A stretch of DNA of 21,766 bases from SOJZ01 sp964556565 (GTDB taxonomy: Archaea; Thermoproteota; Bathyarchaeia; Bathyarchaeales; Bathyarchaeaceae): the NCBI GenBank assembly GCA_964556565.1, contig CAZKWF010000030.1, positions 1 through 21,766 on the forward strand, read 5' to 3'. Below the pieces are notes generated by a model. The model was given only the letters and a program-made list of their open reading frames with translations, was not told where the DNA came from and searched no databases. Of this stretch, positions 19,768-21,766 are shown piece by piece; the first letter of the stretch is position 1; each line of letters opens with the position of its first letter. Both the position numbers and the translations under genes were made by a program.

Positions 19768-20596
19768 TCACAACCCTCCTGTACATTTCATCTACGGATA
19801 GTACATCTACATCTAGTTTTTTGAAGTATCGGTAGAGGTTTTCTAAGTCTCTTCGTAGAAATTGGTTAGCCATGGGATGCTTGAGGGACACCGCTTGTGA
19901 AACATCGAACAGGACGGGCTTGTTCTTCCACATCATAACGTTGTATTCGCTTAGGTCTGCGTGCACCAATTCAGCCTTATGATACATCTTCTTTACGTAG
20001 GCTAGTAGCCGTCGGTAAACTCGTTCTGGACTCTGGGGAGGGACTTCCTTCATGACAGGAGCGCTGATCCCGTTTTTTCCGATAAACTCCATGATGAGCA
20101 CGTTTTTGCTGACAGCGATGGGTTTAGGAACCTTGACTCCAGCCTCGTGTGCACACCGCAAGTTTTTGAATTCTTTCCGAGCCCAAGCGTAGACAAGGGA
20201 CCGCGAGTCTCTCCGAACATGGGCGAAGCGTGGGTCACCCTCAATGTAGGGAAGCATGCCCTTCCTGAACTCAGATGAAATGGTTAGGTAGATTTTGATC
20301 GCAAGTTCTTCTCCATCCGAATCTCTTCCCCAATAGATTCGAGCTTCCTTTCCAGCTTTCACAACACCATGTATCTCGTCGATTGTTCCCTTGTTCAGGA
20401 AGTCGTAAATAGTCATGAGCGTAGAGCGGTCAAAAACTTCTTCCAAAACCTCAAGTTCCTCGCTCCTTTTTTCTCTCATCAACCTCTTAATTTCATACAT
20501 CTTCTCCTTGCGTAGTAACTTCTTGTCCACTTTTTTTCGAAAAGACACTGTAGCCCTCCTCATTAAATAGAACGATATCCGTTCTTTCGAAGCCAT
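19754..20596 (-). CDS. rio1: RIO1-family serine/threonine kinase/ATPase
   Basis: 280 aa; atypical protein kinase/ATPase that releases maturation factors from pre-40S-type subunits. Rio1 hallmarks: STLMTIYDFLNKGTIDEI, the modified P-loop VVKAGKEARIY, LAIKIY lysine, catalytic loop LVHADLSEYNVM, and metal-binding LFDVSQAV. ATG 20596 has CAGGTTGA just upstream and overlaps aIF1A by 34 nt; an alternative ATG at 20563 forms a TAATG junction with the aIF1A stop and would trim 11 residues. Middle gene of aIF1A-Rio1-KH. Confidence 0.95.
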   Translation of the reverse strand: MASKERISFYLMRRATVSFRKKVDKKLLRKEKMYEIKRLMREKRSEELEVLEEVFDRSTLMTIYDFLNKGTIDEIHGVVKAGKEARIYWGRDSDGEELAIKIYLTISSEFRKGMLPYIEGDPRFAHVRRDSRSLVYAWARKEFKNLRCAHEAGVKVPKPIAVSKNVLIMEFIGKNGISAPVMKEVPPQSPERVYRRLLAYVKKMYHKAELVHADLSEYNVMMWKNKPVLFDVSQAVSLKHPMANQFLRRDLENLYRYFKKLDVDVLSVDEMYRRVVSGKR

Positions 20597-20868
20597 TCAA
20601 CCTGAGACTTTCTGTAATGCCAAATAACATCACCACGTTTGTGAGATTGAAAATCCCACGGAGAAACGAGGACTGCGTCCCCTATTCTTATCCAGACTCT
20701 CCTCTTCATTTTACCGCGAACCCTACAGAGGCGTTCATGGCCATGTTGACATTTCATCAAAACTCTGTCAAAACCTAGCAGTCGCGTAGCTATGCCGAGC
20801 ACATCGTCCGCGACTGGAAGCACCATATCTTTGATTTCTTCTTCGCTGATGATTTTCTTTTTTCCCAA
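20563..20868 (-). CDS. Translation initiation factor aIF1A
   Basis: 101-aa S1-type OB-fold initiation factor of the small subunit. Diagnostic core CRVRGKMKRRVWIRIGDAVLVSPWDFQ with a preceding MKCQHGHERL strand. The N-terminus is a short basic tail (GKKK). TTG start 20868 with GAGGTGG at proper spacing; no ATG upstream. First gene of the ribosome-biogenesis operon, 72 bp after the DUF424 stop, with its own TATA-like box in that gap. Confidence 0.95.
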   Translation of the reverse strand: MGKKKIISEEEIKDMVLPVADDVLGIATRLLGFDRVLMKCQHGHERLCRVRGKMKRRVWIRIGDAVLVSPWDFQSHKRGDVIWHYRKSQVEWLRKNGYRSI

Positions 20869-20915
20869 GAAGCCACCTCAAAGACGCCTTCTTTGAAAAA
20901 GGGAGAGGACCCTTG

Positions 20916-20925
20916 CTTAAATAGG
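20916..20925 (-). promoter_or_regulatory. TATA-like box for the aIF1A-Rio1-KH operon
   Basis: Minus-strand CCTATTTAAG, about 50 nt before the TTG start. A start site about 25 nt downstream leaves a leader of roughly 27 nt that retains GAGGTGG. Confidence 0.45.
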
Positions 20926-20940
20926 TTAAGAGGACATTTA

Positions 20941-21246
20941 TCATATTTTAATAATCTGTGCGTGTGGAATGCCTGAGATCTCTAAAACTGCTTCTGGGTG
21001 AATCAAGCCATTTTCTATTGCTTTCTTAACGATATTTCGTCCAACCATGTTCACCATAGTGGATTGCCTCATGAGGTCGACAGCTTCCTCTACACTCATT
21101 TTTGGTCCCATGTAAAACTCTTTTCGTACCTCAAAGACAACTTTCCCGTCGTTTAGGATTTTTCCTAGCAGTTCGACATCGCATGTAGCCAGAAGCGTAT
21201 ATTGCCCGCGTCTCTGCACATTCACGTAGACTTCCAATCTGAGCAC
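20941..21246 (-). CDS. DUF424 family protein (COG2412)
   Basis: 101 aa, archaea-specific family of unknown function. Recognised by LLATCDVELLGKIL, the FEVRKEFYMGP segment, a VNMVGRNIVKKAIENGLI helix and the closing IPHAQIIKI. It lies 1 bp after the aIF2-beta stop, an arrangement seen in other archaea, which suggests a translation-linked role (inference). The start codon (CTC GGA... preceded by the aIF2-beta end) is the only Met in range. Confidence 0.9.
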   Translation of the reverse strand: MLRLEVYVNVQRRGQYTLLATCDVELLGKILNDGKVVFEVRKEFYMGPKMSVEEAVDLMRQSTMVNMVGRNIVKKAIENGLIHPEAVLEISGIPHAQIIKI

Positions 21247-21247
21247 T

Positions 21248-21658
21248 TTATACTGGTCTTATAGATGACTTTGCTCCGCATGCCTCACATATTAAGAAAT
21301 TGAGGCGTTTCTCTTTAATTATTTTCGTATCTGGCCGTTTACATACTGGACATATAACGAATTCGTCAACATATCTCTTGATGAGCCGTTCAAAGGTGTC
21401 ATATCTAAATTTCCCTTGGAAAACCACTCGTGACCTATCTGTGGTTCCAGCGGTGGCCATCTCTCTGGAAAGAAACTTTAGCAAATGGTGTGGGTCTCTG
21501 TTGAGGGTATCACATATTTCTTTGTAGTTTCGAAAAATTGTTCGCATGCCAATAACATGGCATCGAGGTTTAGGAATATCGAATCGTTTGTGTTCAAGCA
21601 CTTCAGGTGGAAGTTGCGAACGTGCGCGCTTCAGCATCTCTTCGTAATTCATCTTCAT
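21248..21658 (-). CDS. Translation initiation factor aIF2, beta subunit
   Basis: 136 aa; part of the heterotrimer that brings initiator Met-tRNA to the small subunit. N-terminal helix, alpha-beta core (IFRNYKEICDTLNRDPHHLLKFLSRE, GTTDRSRVVFQGKF) and C-terminal zinc ribbon CPVC...CEAC. Length is typical. ATG 21658 with a second ATG two codons later. A TATA-like AATAAATT at about 21694-21702 (minus) lies at promoter distance. Co-transcribed with DUF424. Confidence 0.95.
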   Translation of the reverse strand: MKMNYEEMLKRARSQLPPEVLEHKRFDIPKPRCHVIGMRTIFRNYKEICDTLNRDPHHLLKFLSREMATAGTTDRSRVVFQGKFRYDTFERLIKRYVDEFVICPVCKRPDTKIIKEKRLNFLICEACGAKSSIRPV

Positions 21659-21766
21659 TGTTTTAACATCCCATACAGGTTTGTCAAGTTGACAATTTAT
21701 TGATTCCTTTTAGGAGTTTCTATTCTTGAGTACTTAAGCGAAGCGGTAAAATTTGCTGCCTCTTAC

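Noticed and set aside
1..21766. CRISPR array, insertion sequence or integrated element
   Set aside because: No regularly spaced repeats, transposase or integrase genes; the only repeats are the ~55-bp pair and short palindromes.

Overview
This window looks like a chromosomal segment of a TACK-group archaeon. Ca. Bathyarchaeia is my best guess, inferred from gene content and not from any search. Archaeal markers are a TIP49/RuvB-like ATPase, both subunits of DNA topoisomerase VI, aIF2-beta, aIF1A, Rio1 kinase with a Pno1/Dim2-like KH protein, DUF424, DUF373, a COG1340-type coiled-coil protein and a standalone ADP-forming acyl-CoA synthetase beta subunit. TATA-like boxes, leaderless starts mixed with GGAGG/GGTGA starts, and frequent GTG/TTG starts fit an archaeon.

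Layout. 26-1402 (-) is the RuvB-like ATPase, divergent from a long FAD-linked oxidase (1547-3229, +). 3230-3631 is A/C-rich non-coding DNA with an imperfect direct repeat. It leads into two tRNA genes: tRNA-Ala(CGC), with a 14-nt intron, and tRNA-Tyr(GTA). 4238-7747 (+) is a translationally coupled signalling operon: a small NitrOD5-like protein, a soluble PAS-PAS-GAF-GAF histidine kinase and a receiver-only response regulator. 7869-9613 (+) holds the AcdB-type ATP-grasp subunit and a coiled-coil protein. 9713-12463 (+) is a tight DUF373 / MTAP-family phosphorylase / cis-prenyltransferase operon. Converging on it is an Obg/YchF-like GTPase (12523-13740, -). 13885-15734 (-) is a two-gene unit of LsrF-like class I aldolase and zinc-dependent dehydrogenase. 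tRNA-Asn(GTT) lies at 15913-16043 (+). The right end, all minus strand, is informational: small membrane protein, Top6A, Top6B, KH protein, Rio1, aIF1A, DUF424, aIF2-beta.

The most striking feature is RNA-level. The three tRNA genes together carry seven bulge-helix-bulge (BHB) introns. tRNA-Tyr(GTA) appears to be cut by four introns (after positions 30, 37, 53 and 59), leaving internal exons of only 7 and 6 nt. Removing 136 nt gives a perfect 77-nt tRNA with encoded CCA. tRNA-Asn has introns at 8/9 and 30/31 and an odd C at position 55. I derived these by hand from stem complementarity and BHB geometry. They should be checked by RNA sequencing and covariance models.

Other points of interest are the kinase module with a NitrOD5-like small protein and no DNA-binding output, the N-for-D substitution suggesting an inosine-type methylthio-nucleoside phosphorylase, the Asp-Asp Walker B of the RuvB-like ATPase, and TGCATGCAT palindromes at three gene borders.
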